Assembly: GCA_002407855.1 (NCBI GenBank)
Contig: DHPF01000006.1
Span: 265,213-329,212, forward strand
Length of the DNA stretch: 64,000 nt
Source of the DNA: Bacteroidales bacterium UBA5371
Lineage (GTDB): Bacteria; Bacteroidota; Bacteroidia; Bacteroidales; P3
Direction of reading: 5' to 3'
Positions within the stretch are counted from its first letter, which is position 1. Each line of letters opens with the position of its first letter. Shown here in pieces: positions 31,157-40,025 of the stretch. The notes under the pieces are model-generated. The model was not told the origin of the DNA, ran no database searches, and saw only the letters and a list, made by a program, of their open reading frames with translations. A program made the translations under genes and the position numbers.

Positions 31157-31181
31157 ATATCCTTTTTCCACTAAAAATGTC

Positions 31182-31736
31182 TTAGCTAAATTGTTTTTTG
31201 GAATAAAATCCCAAAATCTTACACCTCTGAAATGCAATTAAGTAAAGGTATAATGTAGCTAAAATAACCTTAGAATGATGCTTTTCTATATTGTATAAGT
31301 CCATTCTTTCTTTAATTGTCAAATTCTGCATCTTTTCATATAGTTCCTTAATAGAGAAATAGTCTATTTTACCACTTTCTTTGGAACCTAAAATATCAGA
31401 AATTATATCAATTCTCTCACCTGAGGCAATAATTACAGAAGGAGAGTAGAGTTCAGTTATATTATCCAACCAATCCTTATAAATTTCCATATCTCTAATA
31501 CTTACTGTTTCGGAAAGAAGCTTCATATCCCCAATCTTAAAAGACTGAGAGCTTACTTTCTTACCATTAGCATAAACAATAAGTTTTGTTTCCATTGCCC
31601 CAACATCCATATAAAGTAGATTAGTTCCTTTGTTTAATGCGAGGTCTTGTTCTATAATATGTTGATATTTGAGAGTATCCTCGTCCAAATTAACTCCAAT
31701 ATCTACTGCTCCAATTTTTCTTAAATTTGTTTCCAT
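31182..31736 (-). CDS. Short Ppx/GppA-like protein (apparently truncated)
   Basis: The 184-residue protein carries pieces of the second half of a Ppx/GppA (exopolyphosphatase or pppGpp hydrolase) ASKHA fold: YMDVGAMETKLIVYANG with SFKIGDMKL, matching the usual DIGGGSTEL...G..RL, and ITELYSPSVIIASGERIDIISDIL, then LTIKERMDLYNIEKHHSKVILATLYLY. The normal first ~120 residues, including the first phosphate loop, are missing, and the GGGS loop is altered to GAME, so activity is doubtful. Its start overlaps the end of the upstream glycosyltransferase gene by 47 bases. A relic or a non-catalytic regulator are both possible. Confidence 0.55.
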   Translation of the reverse strand: METNLRKIGAVDIGVNLDEDTLKYQHIIEQDLALNKGTNLLYMDVGAMETKLIVYANGKKVSSQSFKIGDMKLLSETVSIRDMEIYKDWLDNITELYSPSVIIASGERIDIISDILGSKESGKIDYFSIKELYEKMQNLTIKERMDLYNIEKHHSKVILATLYLYLIAFQRCKILGFYSKKQFS

Positions 31737-32889
31737 ATACTATGTCGTTTAAATTTTTTAATTCTGTTTTATATCTTAAAAATAATCTATCCTTTATGTT
31801 TGGGCTTTTTCTTTTGTAGCCCTCTGTTAGAAAGAATATATATTCTCTTTCAGCTGATTCTATCCAGCGTCTAAACTCTATATTATTACTTTGTTTCTCT
31901 TTGCATTTATCTAATATCTTTGAGATATTAAAATCTTTTGATTGTATTCCTATCCCTGCCGAAATTGCATCTAAGGCGTTTATTTCCTGTTCGTAATGTG
32001 CTGGAATCATCATAATATGTTTGTTAAGATACATTGCCTCACACACCGATTCAAACCCAGCCGTTGTAACATAAGCCTTGCAATTTGCCAAGTACTTTAA
32101 GAACTTTGTGTCGTTAATCTTATGAAAAGTAAGGGTTTTATCAACAACCAATTCTTCGGGAGCATCTTCCTTATCCCAAAAAACATGTAGTTTTTGTTCT
32201 GGGTTCTGATAATGCCATTGAGTAATCTCTTGTGCAAAACCCTTACTTAGAATATAGGTTAGAATATAATCTTCTTTTTTTGGTTCAATGCTAAAAAGTT
32301 CTTCCCTAAGCAGTGGAGGAACAATTGAAACTCTCTTATCATTATCCATATCATAAAAAGAAAGACCAAGTTTTTGAACTGAACCATAAGAAGAAAGCCA
32401 ATTGTTTAACTTTATGTAGAGAAGGTCTTCTTTAAGTCCTTTCCCAAAAGGATACTTAGAGTGCATTATTAAATACTGATGAGCCATACTAATAAAAGGA
32501 ACATCTATATTATGTTTTATTTTGGTCAGTCCTGCCAATAGTTCGTAGAAGTTAATTACTATATCTGCTTGGGTTTGATTGATAGTGTCATAAATTATAT
32601 CCATACTCTTAAAGTATTCCTTGAATTTATTTAGAGTTATATTATGTGCCACCGTCTTAAAGAACAAAACATCTGTTTTGTTGTTATTCCAAACAAAATT
32701 AGGGCTGTTATAAGTTATAACCTTTGTAGAAATCTTTTTATAGAAAAACTCTGGTATAACCCTATCTTTACTTTTACCCACTAAGGCTCCAACTACTTCG
32801 TGCCCGTTCTTGAGTAAGATTTCAGACAACGAAATAGCCTGAGTTAAATGTCCTCGTCCTTCTCCTTGAATTATAAATAAATACTTCAT
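31690..32889 (-). CDS. GT-B fold glycosyltransferase
   Basis: The 399-residue protein starts MKYLFIIQGEGRGHLTQAIS, the N-terminal donor/acceptor loop of UGT/MurG-like GT-B enzymes (GRGHLTQA). The C-terminal half has YVTTAGFESVCEAMYLNKHIMMIPAHYEQEINA, the nucleotide-sugar binding region with the usual GG..S..E pattern altered to AGFESVCEA. It likely transfers a sugar to a lipid or glycan at the cytoplasmic membrane. It lies 5 bases after the LpxH-like gene, a pairing that suggests lipid-linked sugar metabolism. Acceptor unknown. Confidence 0.82.
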   Translation of the reverse strand: MKYLFIIQGEGRGHLTQAISLSEILLKNGHEVVGALVGKSKDRVIPEFFYKKISTKVITYNSPNFVWNNNKTDVLFFKTVAHNITLNKFKEYFKSMDIIYDTINQTQADIVINFYELLAGLTKIKHNIDVPFISMAHQYLIMHSKYPFGKGLKEDLLYIKLNNWLSSYGSVQKLGLSFYDMDNDKRVSIVPPLLREELFSIEPKKEDYILTYILSKGFAQEITQWHYQNPEQKLHVFWDKEDAPEELVVDKTLTFHKINDTKFLKYLANCKAYVTTAGFESVCEAMYLNKHIMMIPAHYEQEINALDAISAGIGIQSKDFNISKILDKCKEKQSNNIEFRRWIESAEREYIFFLTEGYKRKSPNIKDRLFLRYKTELKNLNDIVYGNKFKKNWSSRYWS

Positions 32890-32894
32890 CTCAT

Positions 32895-33680
32895 TTAAAC
32901 TACTCCTGCTAATACTTTTTCATAAATTTCATTTTCTTCTTCCATGCTATTTTCAACCATACTCAACACATTCCAATTCCCTCTATAATCCTCAGTTAAT
33001 GCAGTTAGAGACTCTACCCAATCACCAGAATTCAAGTACATAATGTCTCCAATATGTTTCTTTTCAGCATGGTGAATATGCCCACAAATAACGCCATCGC
33101 AGTTGTTTCGTTTGGCAACTTCAACAAGATGCTTCTCAAAATCGCTAATATAACTAACCGAAACCTTTACCTTAGCTTTTATCTCTTGTGCAATTGAATA
33201 GTAAGGCAACCCTTTTTTCTGCCTCTTGATATTATAACGACGGTTAATCCATAAAAGAATAGAGTAACCAATGTCGCCAATCTTTGCTAACCAGCTTAAA
33301 GACGAAGTAATATGGTCAAATATATCACCATGAAGAACAAAGAAACGCTTCCCATTACTTTCATAAATATAATCCTTTCTAATAGAAATATTGAAGAAAG
33401 TAAAAGGAGATATCTTCTTCATAAACTCATCGTGATTGCCTATAACATATATAATCTTTGTAGTATGGTGAAGGTCTAAAAGTTTCTTTACAAAATTACT
33501 ATGCTCTTCTGTCCAACGTTTGCTTCCTCTTTGTAAAGACCAGCCATCAATAATATCGCCAGCCAAGATTAGATTATCGCAAGTATGAGTATTTAGAAAT
33601 TCTATTATCTCTTTTGTTTTTGACCATCTTGAACCAACGTGAGTGTCCGATAATACTATTGTTTTATAATGCTTTATCAT
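32895..33680 (-). CDS. Calcineurin-like metallophosphoesterase, LpxH/UDP-2,3-diacylglucosamine hydrolase-like
   Basis: The 261-residue protein shows all metallophosphoesterase blocks: LSDTHVG (Asp12, His14), LAGDIIDGW (Asp42), GNHDEF (81-86), FFVLHGDIFDH and GHIHHAE. In Bacteroidetes such proteins are annotated UDP-2,3-diacylglucosamine diphosphatase; LpxH forms lipid X for lipid A. Its place beside a GT-B glycosyltransferase could also point to another UDP-sugar lipid. It starts 15 bases after the small ORF upstream. Confidence 0.85.
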   Translation of the reverse strand: MIKHYKTIVLSDTHVGSRWSKTKEIIEFLNTHTCDNLILAGDIIDGWSLQRGSKRWTEEHSNFVKKLLDLHHTTKIIYVIGNHDEFMKKISPFTFFNISIRKDYIYESNGKRFFVLHGDIFDHITSSLSWLAKIGDIGYSILLWINRRYNIKRQKKGLPYYSIAQEIKAKVKVSVSYISDFEKHLVEVAKRNNCDGVICGHIHHAEKKHIGDIMYLNSGDWVESLTALTEDYRGNWNVLSMVENSMEEENEIYEKVLAGVV

Positions 33681-33695
33681 ATCTTTATATTCTTT

Positions 33696-33956
33696 TTACA
33701 TATTATAAATTAGAAAATCGTAAAACTCTTCATTATTATCAAACATACTATGTGGGTATGTCTCGTTATGCAAAAGGGATTCGTTATAATATGCCTTAAA
33801 ACCATTCTTTAATTTACAACCCATTTCAAAGCACCATTCTTCATAAAGAGCCTTCATATCTTGATTTGCTTCAAGTTCTTGTTTAAACAACTCCATTGCC
33901 TCTTCCTTTGATGATACTCTATATATTATTGAGTCAAAAATATCTTCTATATTCAT
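33696..33956 (-). CDS. Small protein of unknown function heading the operon
   Basis: The 86-residue acidic, mostly helical protein (SSKEEAMELFKQELEANQDMKALYEEWC) has an aromatic C-terminus. A TAGTTTTGC promoter element 26 bases upstream and the 15-base gap to the metallophosphoesterase support a real gene. No family is recognised. Confidence 0.6.
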   Translation of the reverse strand: MNIEDIFDSIIYRVSSKEEAMELFKQELEANQDMKALYEEWCFEMGCKLKNGFKAYYNESLLHNETYPHSMFDNNEEFYDFLIYNM

Positions 33957-33981
33957 AATTATTATTTTTATTAATTCTATT

Positions 33982-33990
33982 GCAAAACTA
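33982..33990 (-). promoter_or_regulatory. -7 promoter element for the operon 33956-31182
   Basis: Minus-strand TAGTTTTGC, 25 bases before ATG 33956. Confidence 0.6.
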
Positions 33991-34101
33991 CATATATACT
34001 ATTAAGATAGTATTAAATAGATATTATCTTATTATTAATCTTTTACTATGTGATTTTGAAGCAAGTTAAAAGAAAAATAACCTTAGTATTTCAAATTTTT
34101 A

Positions 34102-34110
34102 TACTTTTGC
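34102..34110 (+). promoter_or_regulatory. -7 promoter element for the first trkH
   Basis: TACTTTTGC, 18 bases before the GTG start at 34129. Confidence 0.6.
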
Positions 34111-34128
34111 TCCTTAATAGTTTTTAAA

Positions 34129-35577
34129 GTGTTTAAAAGTAGGTTTCTTACTGTTTCAAGAGTGTTAGGAATGCTTCTTATTTTGGAAGCAGGATTTATG
34201 CTTTTGAGTGTAGGGGTTGCTTTAATATATAATGGCAATGATGTCAAACCTTTGTTAGAAAGTTCTCTTATAACTTTTTTAGTTGGCTTTATTCTTAGGG
34301 TTCCAATTTTCAAACACCAAACAATAAATATAGATAGGAGACTGGGATTTCTTATAGTTGCTCTAATTTGGATAATAATGTCTTTATTTGGAGCTTTGCC
34401 CTATTATATTGGTAATTACACCTCTTACACCGATGCTTTCTTTGAAACAATGTCAGGCTTTACCACAACTGGGGCATCAGTAATTGTGGATATAGAAATA
34501 ATGCCCAAAGGACTTGTGTTTTGGAGACATTTAACCAATGCAATAGGAGGGATAGGTATAGTTGTGATTGTTATTTCATTTATCCCATTTATTGGAGGAG
34601 GAGCTATGGCTATGTTTTCGGCAGAGGTAGCAGGACCAAGCAAGGATAAGCTTTCGCCTCATATAAGAAAGACAGGAGGAATACTCCTTACAATTTACGT
34701 TGGGCTAATTGCTCTTTCATCCTTATGGCTTTGGATTGCAGGAATGAGTTTATATGATGCCCTCTGCCATTCCTTTGCTTCCTTAGCCTCCGGAGGCTTT
34801 TCAACTATGAATAAATCAGCAGCAGCCTACTCTCCACTAATACAATACTTGCTAATTCTTTCTATGATACCCTCAGGTATAAACTTTACTTTAATGTATT
34901 TTGTATTGAAAAAGCAGTATAGAAAAGTGTGGAGAAATGAAGAAATAAAGGTTTACTTCGGAATAATATTAATCGCAACCATAATAATTACCTGCTTAAT
35001 ATATAATTCCTCAACAGGATTAGAAATAGCTTTCCGTAATTCCTTGTTTCAAGTTGTAAGTGTAATTACCTCAACAGGTTTAGTCAATACAGACTTCACG
35101 CTTTGGGCAACCCCAGCCATATTCCTATTATTTCTTTTAATGTTTTCAGGAGCAATGAGCGGTTCAACAACAGGAGGATTGAAAATTGTAAGAGTAATAC
35201 TTTTGTTTAAGATAGCTAAAAGCATAATTAGTAAAAGTGTACATACCAAAGCGTTTCTTCCTGTGAAGTTTGAGAAAAAAGTTGTTCAGCAATCGGTTTT
35301 AAGTAATGTATTTGTAGTATTTATGCTCTTTCTGATAACCTATATTGTGGGAGTATTGCTTTTCACTGCTCTGGGAATTGGATTTGTTGAAGCCTCAGGA
35401 GGAGCAGTTTCTTTTCTTAGCAACATGGGACCAGGCTTTGGAGCAAATGGAGGCTTTAATAATTTTGCTTCATTTCCTTGTGCTGCAAAATGGATAGCCT
35501 CGGCAATGATGTTTTTAGGACGATTGGAACTTGTAACCGTATTCTGCTTATTTATGCCTTCGTTTTGGAAACAATAG
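34129..35577 (+). CDS. trkH: TrkH-family K+ uptake channel subunit (copy 1)
   Basis: The 482-residue membrane protein has the four-repeat M1-P-M2 layout of TrkH. The four filter regions are visible: GFTTTGASVI (Gly115), LASGGFSTMN, ITSTGLVNTD and SNMGPGFGANGG. All keep the filter glycine. It would form the K+ pathway and needs a TrkA-like regulator, which is not in this window. The start is GTG 34129, chosen because MFKSRFLT aligns with MIKQRLIT of the downstream paralogue. A TACTTTTGC promoter precedes it. Confidence 0.92.
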   Translation: MFKSRFLTVSRVLGMLLILEAGFMLLSVGVALIYNGNDVKPLLESSLITFLVGFILRVPIFKHQTINIDRRLGFLIVALIWIIMSLFGALPYYIGNYTSYTDAFFETMSGFTTTGASVIVDIEIMPKGLVFWRHLTNAIGGIGIVVIVISFIPFIGGGAMAMFSAEVAGPSKDKLSPHIRKTGGILLTIYVGLIALSSLWLWIAGMSLYDALCHSFASLASGGFSTMNKSAAAYSPLIQYLLILSMIPSGINFTLMYFVLKKQYRKVWRNEEIKVYFGIILIATIIITCLIYNSSTGLEIAFRNSLFQVVSVITSTGLVNTDFTLWATPAIFLLFLLMFSGAMSGSTTGGLKIVRVILLFKIAKSIISKSVHTKAFLPVKFEKKVVQQSVLSNVFVVFMLFLITYIVGVLLFTALGIGFVEASGGAVSFLSNMGPGFGANGGFNNFASFPCAAKWIASAMMFLGRLELVTVFCLFMPSFWKQ

Positions 35578-35623
35578 GTTTTAAAAACATAACTCCTTAG
35601 ACCCAATGTACAACTCTTTATTG

Positions 35624-35632
35624 TATCTTTGC
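35624..35632 (+). promoter_or_regulatory. -7 promoter element for the second trkH
   Basis: TATCTTTGC, 43 bases before ATG 35676, so the paralogue has its own promoter. Confidence 0.65.
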
Positions 35633-35675
35633 CATTTGATTATTCTAATCAACGTTTCAAAAGAAAAACGACCTA

Positions 35676-37127
35676 ATGATTAAGCAAAGATTGATAACAT
35701 TATGCAGAGTGTTAGGAATGCTTCTGATTTTAGAGGCAGGTTTTATGCTATTGAGCTTAGGAGTGGCAATAATATACAAAGGAAACGATATAGTACCACT
35801 ATTAATTAGCACAATTATAACCCTTTTTGTAGGACTTTTTCTAAGAATACCTGTTATAGGCAAAGACATACTACAAATTGACCGTAAGCTCGGCTTTCTA
35901 ATCGTTGCATTAATTTGGTTGATAATGTCAATTTTTGGAGCCTTGCCCTATTTCTTTGGAGGCTATATCCCCAATTATGCAAATGCCTTCTTTGAAACAA
36001 TGTCGGGTTTCACCACAACCTCTGCCACCATTATAGAAGATGTAGAAATAATACCCAAAGGAATACTCTTTTGGAGAAGTCTTACCAATTGGATAGGAGG
36101 AATAGGTATAGTTGTGATAGTTATATCGTTTATCCCATTTATTGGAGGAGGAGGGATGGCATTGTTTTCAGCCGAAGTAAATGGACCGCATAAAAACAAA
36201 CTATCACCACATATTACTACAACAGCAAAAATAATTATCAGCATCTATACCTCTCTAACAATAATTGCAGCCCTATTGCTTTGGATAGGAGGTATGACCC
36301 TTTTTGACGCAATTTGTCATGCCTTTTCAACCCTAAGTTCAGGAGGCTTCTCAACTAAGAATACATCAATTACTCTATATTCTCCACTAATCCAATACCT
36401 ATTAATTATCTTTATGATACCCTCTGGCATCAACTTCCCAATAATGTACTACGCCCTAAAAGGAAGATTTAAAAAGATTATAGTAAATGAAGAATTTAAA
36501 GTCTACATATATATTATTATAATCTCAACAATACTTATCTTCCTATTAGTATATAATACTCATTTAGGCTTAGAGGCAACTTTTCGTCATTCTTTATTTC
36601 AAGTTGTCAGTATAATAACTTCGGCAGGCTTTGTAAGTATGGACTACACTAATTGGGGAGTATCAGCTTCCTTAATCTTATTTCTTTTAATGTTCTCAGG
36701 AGCAATGAGCGGTTCAACAACAGGGGGGCTTAAAATAATAAGAGTTCTCGTACTTTTTAAGAATGCCAAAAATGTAATTCATCAAAACCTTCACAAAAAC
36801 GCTTACCTTCCACTTAAATTTGAGAAAAAAGTGATAGACCAAAGAGTTATCAATAACGTACTTGGAATGTTCCTACTCTATTTAGCTACCTTTATTGTGG
36901 CAGTTCTACTTCTTGTTGGCGTAGGCGTAGGTTTTGAAGAGGCAGTAGGAGGCTCCATATCGTGTTTAAGTAACATGGGAACAGGGTTTGGAGAAATAGG
37001 AGCATTTGGCAACTATGGAGAATTGTCTTGGAGTGCCAAAGCCATATTTGTAAGTCTTATGTATGTCGGACGTTTAGAGCTGGTAACCGTCTTTGCTCTC
37101 TTTATGCCTGCATTTTGGAAAAACTAA
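35676..37127 (+). CDS. trkH: TrkH-family transporter (copy 2) with Ser at the first filter position
   Basis: The 483-residue close paralogue of the gene before it is alignable nearly end to end (MLLILEAGFMLLS, GGIGIVVIVISFIPFIGG, FSGAMSGSTTGGLKI). The first pore loop reads GFTTTSATII, with Ser116 at the place of the filter glycine in copy 1 (GFTTTGASVI). The other three loops keep Gly (LSSGGFSTKN, ITSAGFVSMD, SNMGTGFGEIG). In plant HKT transporters a Ser at this loop goes with Na+ selectivity, so an altered ion preference is possible. Confidence 0.9.
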   Translation: MIKQRLITLCRVLGMLLILEAGFMLLSLGVAIIYKGNDIVPLLISTIITLFVGLFLRIPVIGKDILQIDRKLGFLIVALIWLIMSIFGALPYFFGGYIPNYANAFFETMSGFTTTSATIIEDVEIIPKGILFWRSLTNWIGGIGIVVIVISFIPFIGGGGMALFSAEVNGPHKNKLSPHITTTAKIIISIYTSLTIIAALLLWIGGMTLFDAICHAFSTLSSGGFSTKNTSITLYSPLIQYLLIIFMIPSGINFPIMYYALKGRFKKIIVNEEFKVYIYIIIISTILIFLLVYNTHLGLEATFRHSLFQVVSIITSAGFVSMDYTNWGVSASLILFLLMFSGAMSGSTTGGLKIIRVLVLFKNAKNVIHQNLHKNAYLPLKFEKKVIDQRVINNVLGMFLLYLATFIVAVLLLVGVGVGFEEAVGGSISCLSNMGTGFGEIGAFGNYGELSWSAKAIFVSLMYVGRLELVTVFALFMPAFWKN

Positions 37128-37146
37128 AACCAAATCAAGAGTTAAT

Positions 37147-37230
37147 AAATTAGAATCAAGTTTCAGTAAATTAGAATCAAGAGTTAGTAAATTAGAATCA
37201 AGTTTCAATAAATTAGAATCAAGAGTTAGT
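37147..37230 (+). repeat. Four 21-bp tandem repeats after trkH2
   Basis: Units of AAATTAGAATCAAG plus TTTCAGT or AGTTAGT alternate at 37147, 37168, 37189 and 37210, with partial units at each side. The last unit overlaps the hemW stop codon (37226-37228). Words of this type recur at 49521, 53786 and 63058. Confidence 0.85.
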
Positions 37231-38410
37231 AAATTAAGATAAGGGCTATTTGGTTTGAAAGAAAGAGTCCGTTTAAGGTCAGTGCATAATTATTAGTTGA
37301 GGCTTGTTTTTCAATTAAACCTTCGCTTTGAAGCTCATCTATCTTTGAAAGAAAATGTTTTATATAGGGCTCCGAAAATGTTTTTTGCATATAATCTAAG
37401 TCAAAACCTTCCTTTGTGCGTACCCCAACCAGTATATACTCGTTATAATGCTCTTTTTCGCTTAGGGTTTCTTTCTCCCAATAGGGCTGATTGGTCTTTA
37501 TTTTATGAACATACTGCTTTATATCTGAAATATTCCATCGTCTCTCCGTAATGCAGTAGCTATGCGATGAGGCTCCAATGCCTAAGTATGGAACATTTTG
37601 CCAATACGATGAATTATGTTTTGAACGATAGCTCTTTTTATTTGATTCAGAAGTTTTATTTGTTGAATTCAGTTCTATTAAAGCATAATTTGAAATCTCG
37701 TAATGCTCAAAATGGTTTTCAGTTAGTACATTAATAGTTTCTTTAAATTGTTTTATCTGTTGTTCTTCGTTGGGTAGGCTTAATTTTCCTTTGTTTAAAA
37801 GGGTGCTCAACATTGTTTTGTCTTCAACAGATAGTTGATAGGCTGAAATATGTTGAACATTGAGCATTATGGCTTGATATAAGTTTTTTTGCCAAGAGCT
37901 CTCTGTCATATTGGGAAGGCCAAACATAAGGTCAATACTAATATTATCAAAGCCTATTTCTTGTGCCAGATTAACGGATTTTACAGCATCCTTACCACTA
38001 TGCCTTCTGCCTATTAGCTTTAAGTCATCCTCATCAAAGCTTTGGATACCTATGCTTAGGCGATTAATAGGGGTATTATCTTTTAAAAACTTCAAGTAAT
38101 CCCTATTAAGATTTTCAGGATTGGCCTCAAAGGTTATTTCAATTTCCTCTATGTTGCCAGTAAATAAATCCTTGTCTTTTAAGATGTTTTTAAATAAAAA
38201 CTCCAATTCCTCTTCATTTAGAGTTGAAGGGGTGCCTCCTCCGATATATATTGTTTGAAATGGTTGGTTTAGTTCGTATTTTCTTTGCTCCCATTCTTCA
38301 ATCAAGCATTGCAAATATTCTTTTTTGCTTTCCCTTGTTGCATTGCTATAAAAGTCGCAATAAATACATCTTTGCTTACAATAAGGAATATGAATGTACA
38401 AAGCCGACAT
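37226..38410 (-). CDS. hemW: HemW-like radical SAM haem chaperone
   Basis: The 394-residue protein starts MSALYIHIPYCKQRCIYCDF, the CxxxCxxC radical SAM cluster motif (Cys11, Cys15, Cys18) of HemW/HemN-like proteins. Next are IYIGGGTPSTLNEEEL, EITFEANPENL, NRLSIGIQSFD and DLMFGLPNMTESSWQ, which are HemW signatures, and a C-terminal HemN domain. HemW transfers haem to respiratory proteins and lacks coproporphyrinogen oxidase activity. It begins directly where the histidine kinase gene ends and is probably co-transcribed. Confidence 0.9.
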   Translation of the reverse strand: MSALYIHIPYCKQRCIYCDFYSNATRESKKEYLQCLIEEWEQRKYELNQPFQTIYIGGGTPSTLNEEELEFLFKNILKDKDLFTGNIEEIEITFEANPENLNRDYLKFLKDNTPINRLSIGIQSFDEDDLKLIGRRHSGKDAVKSVNLAQEIGFDNISIDLMFGLPNMTESSWQKNLYQAIMLNVQHISAYQLSVEDKTMLSTLLNKGKLSLPNEEQQIKQFKETINVLTENHFEHYEISNYALIELNSTNKTSESNKKSYRSKHNSSYWQNVPYLGIGASSHSYCITERRWNISDIKQYVHKIKTNQPYWEKETLSEKEHYNEYILVGVRTKEGFDLDYMQKTFSEPYIKHFLSKIDELQSEGLIEKQASTNNYALTLNGLFLSNQIALILIY

Positions 38411-39916
38411 CTAAAAGTCTTTTTTGATAAAGGTTATGCGGAAGGTGGTTCCTTTGCCTAATGAGGATTGTTTAACGAATATTTTCCCTTTATGATAGTC
38501 TTCAATTATTCGTTTGGCAAGCGATAAGCCCAATCCCCAGCCTCGTTGCTTTGAGGTGTAGCCTGGGTAGAATATTTTCTTATAGCAACTCTTTTGAATA
38601 CCTTTTCCTGTGTCTGATATGTCTAAATGTATTCGCTTTGTTTCGTCAATTAATTCAATCTTAAATTCTCCTATACCTTCCATTGCGTCTATGGCATTCT
38701 TGCATAAGTTCTCCAATACCCATTCCAATAAATATTCGTTTAGTGGCAGTATTATGGCTTTGTCTTGTGGAAGGATTATATTAAACTTTACTTTCTTTGA
38801 ACTCCTTGTGCGAAGATATTCTACTGAATTGTTTACTATTGGGATGAGGTCTTGTTTTTCCAATTCAGGATTGGAGCCTATTTTAGAAAAACGTTGTGTT
38901 ATGATTTCCAAACGATGAATATCTTTTGTTATCTCGTTGCAGAATGATTCGTTTTCTGGTGAAAGCCTTAAATACTCCACCCAAGCCATAAGTGAGGAAA
39001 TGGGTGTTCCAAGTTGATGTGCTGTTTCCCTACTCATACCAACCCAAACAGAGTTTTGTTCTGAGCGTTTTATGGTGCTGAAAAACTGATAGGCAATTGT
39101 AATTATAACTATTAGAATTAAGACAAAGAAAACAGGGTAATACTTTAATACTCGCAAAGTGTTGGACTCTTCATAAAATATCCAAGCTTTGTTTTTGTCG
39201 GGCAAAATAATTGAGATAGGCTTATTGGAAGACTGCATTTGCAATAAGGTCTTTTGAAGGTTTTCTCCTATTAACTTGTCGGGGGTTATGTTTCCTGAGG
39301 AATAGACAATGGTCTGCGTAGAATCGGTTATTACTGCGGGAACAAAAACATAATTATCCGTAACCTCTTTTAGTAAGGAGGAAGAAAGGTCTAAAAGAAC
39401 GTTATGTAAATCAGTATAAACCCTGCTTTCTGTGTAGTAGAGTTTAAATTTCATTCCATAAACCTCGTATTCTAATGGTGGGTTTTGTGTAAATTCTTTA
39501 TATAAATCACCTACTAATACTTTATAGTCCTTAGGGATGTCTACGTTTTGCGAAAGGGAAATATTATTAAATTCGTCAGTTATAATAACGGGTATAGTCC
39601 TATTCTCGGATATAAATCTATAATAAAAATCAAGCTCTTGGTCTAATGATTGTTCAAGAATAACTTTATGAGCCTCAATAAATTGTTCTACTCTTTTCTT
39701 TTCCTCATCTTTCACTTGGCGGAAAAACTTCTCAGTATGGATAACTAAGTCTGACTTTCTACTGATGGCATTTGCCCAAAGCTGAATTTTTTTCTTTTCC
39801 TCAATCCTAAGCTGAGAGATTAAGTTATTAACCTCATAAAGAAAGTACCCAATCAAAGCAAAGGCAATGATAAAGAATACCCATTTTAATTTTGAATTAT
39901 TATCTAATAGTTTCAT
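38411..39916 (-). CDS. Membrane sensor histidine kinase
   Basis: The 501-residue protein has TM segments at about 11-28 and 258-283 around a periplasmic sensor domain of about 230 residues. The kinase core has the H-box SRETAHQLGTPISSLM (phospho-acceptor His), LENLCKNAIDAM (N-box), DISDTGKGI (G1) and RGWGLGLSLAKRII (G2). No response regulator gene is adjacent. The signal is unknown. The stop codon is immediately followed by the hemW start. Confidence 0.9.
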   Translation of the reverse strand: MKLLDNNSKLKWVFFIIAFALIGYFLYEVNNLISQLRIEEKKKIQLWANAISRKSDLVIHTEKFFRQVKDEEKKRVEQFIEAHKVILEQSLDQELDFYYRFISENRTIPVIITDEFNNISLSQNVDIPKDYKVLVGDLYKEFTQNPPLEYEVYGMKFKLYYTESRVYTDLHNVLLDLSSSLLKEVTDNYVFVPAVITDSTQTIVYSSGNITPDKLIGENLQKTLLQMQSSNKPISIILPDKNKAWIFYEESNTLRVLKYYPVFFVLILIVIITIAYQFFSTIKRSEQNSVWVGMSRETAHQLGTPISSLMAWVEYLRLSPENESFCNEITKDIHRLEIITQRFSKIGSNPELEKQDLIPIVNNSVEYLRTRSSKKVKFNIILPQDKAIILPLNEYLLEWVLENLCKNAIDAMEGIGEFKIELIDETKRIHLDISDTGKGIQKSCYKKIFYPGYTSKQRGWGLGLSLAKRIIEDYHKGKIFVKQSSLGKGTTFRITFIKKDF

Positions 39917-39923
39917 TTAGAAA

Positions 39924-39932
39924 GCAAAGATA
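39924..39932 (-). promoter_or_regulatory. -7 promoter element for the histidine kinase, very close to the start
   Basis: Minus-strand TATCTTTGC, 7 bases before ATG 39916; the transcript may be leaderless. Confidence 0.55.
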
Positions 39933-40025
39933 ATATATTTTACTAAATGAATTATCTAAAAAATTTGTTTAGTATTGATATATGTTGTAATTTTACAAAT
40001 TATTTTACTATAAAAACTTGCTTAA

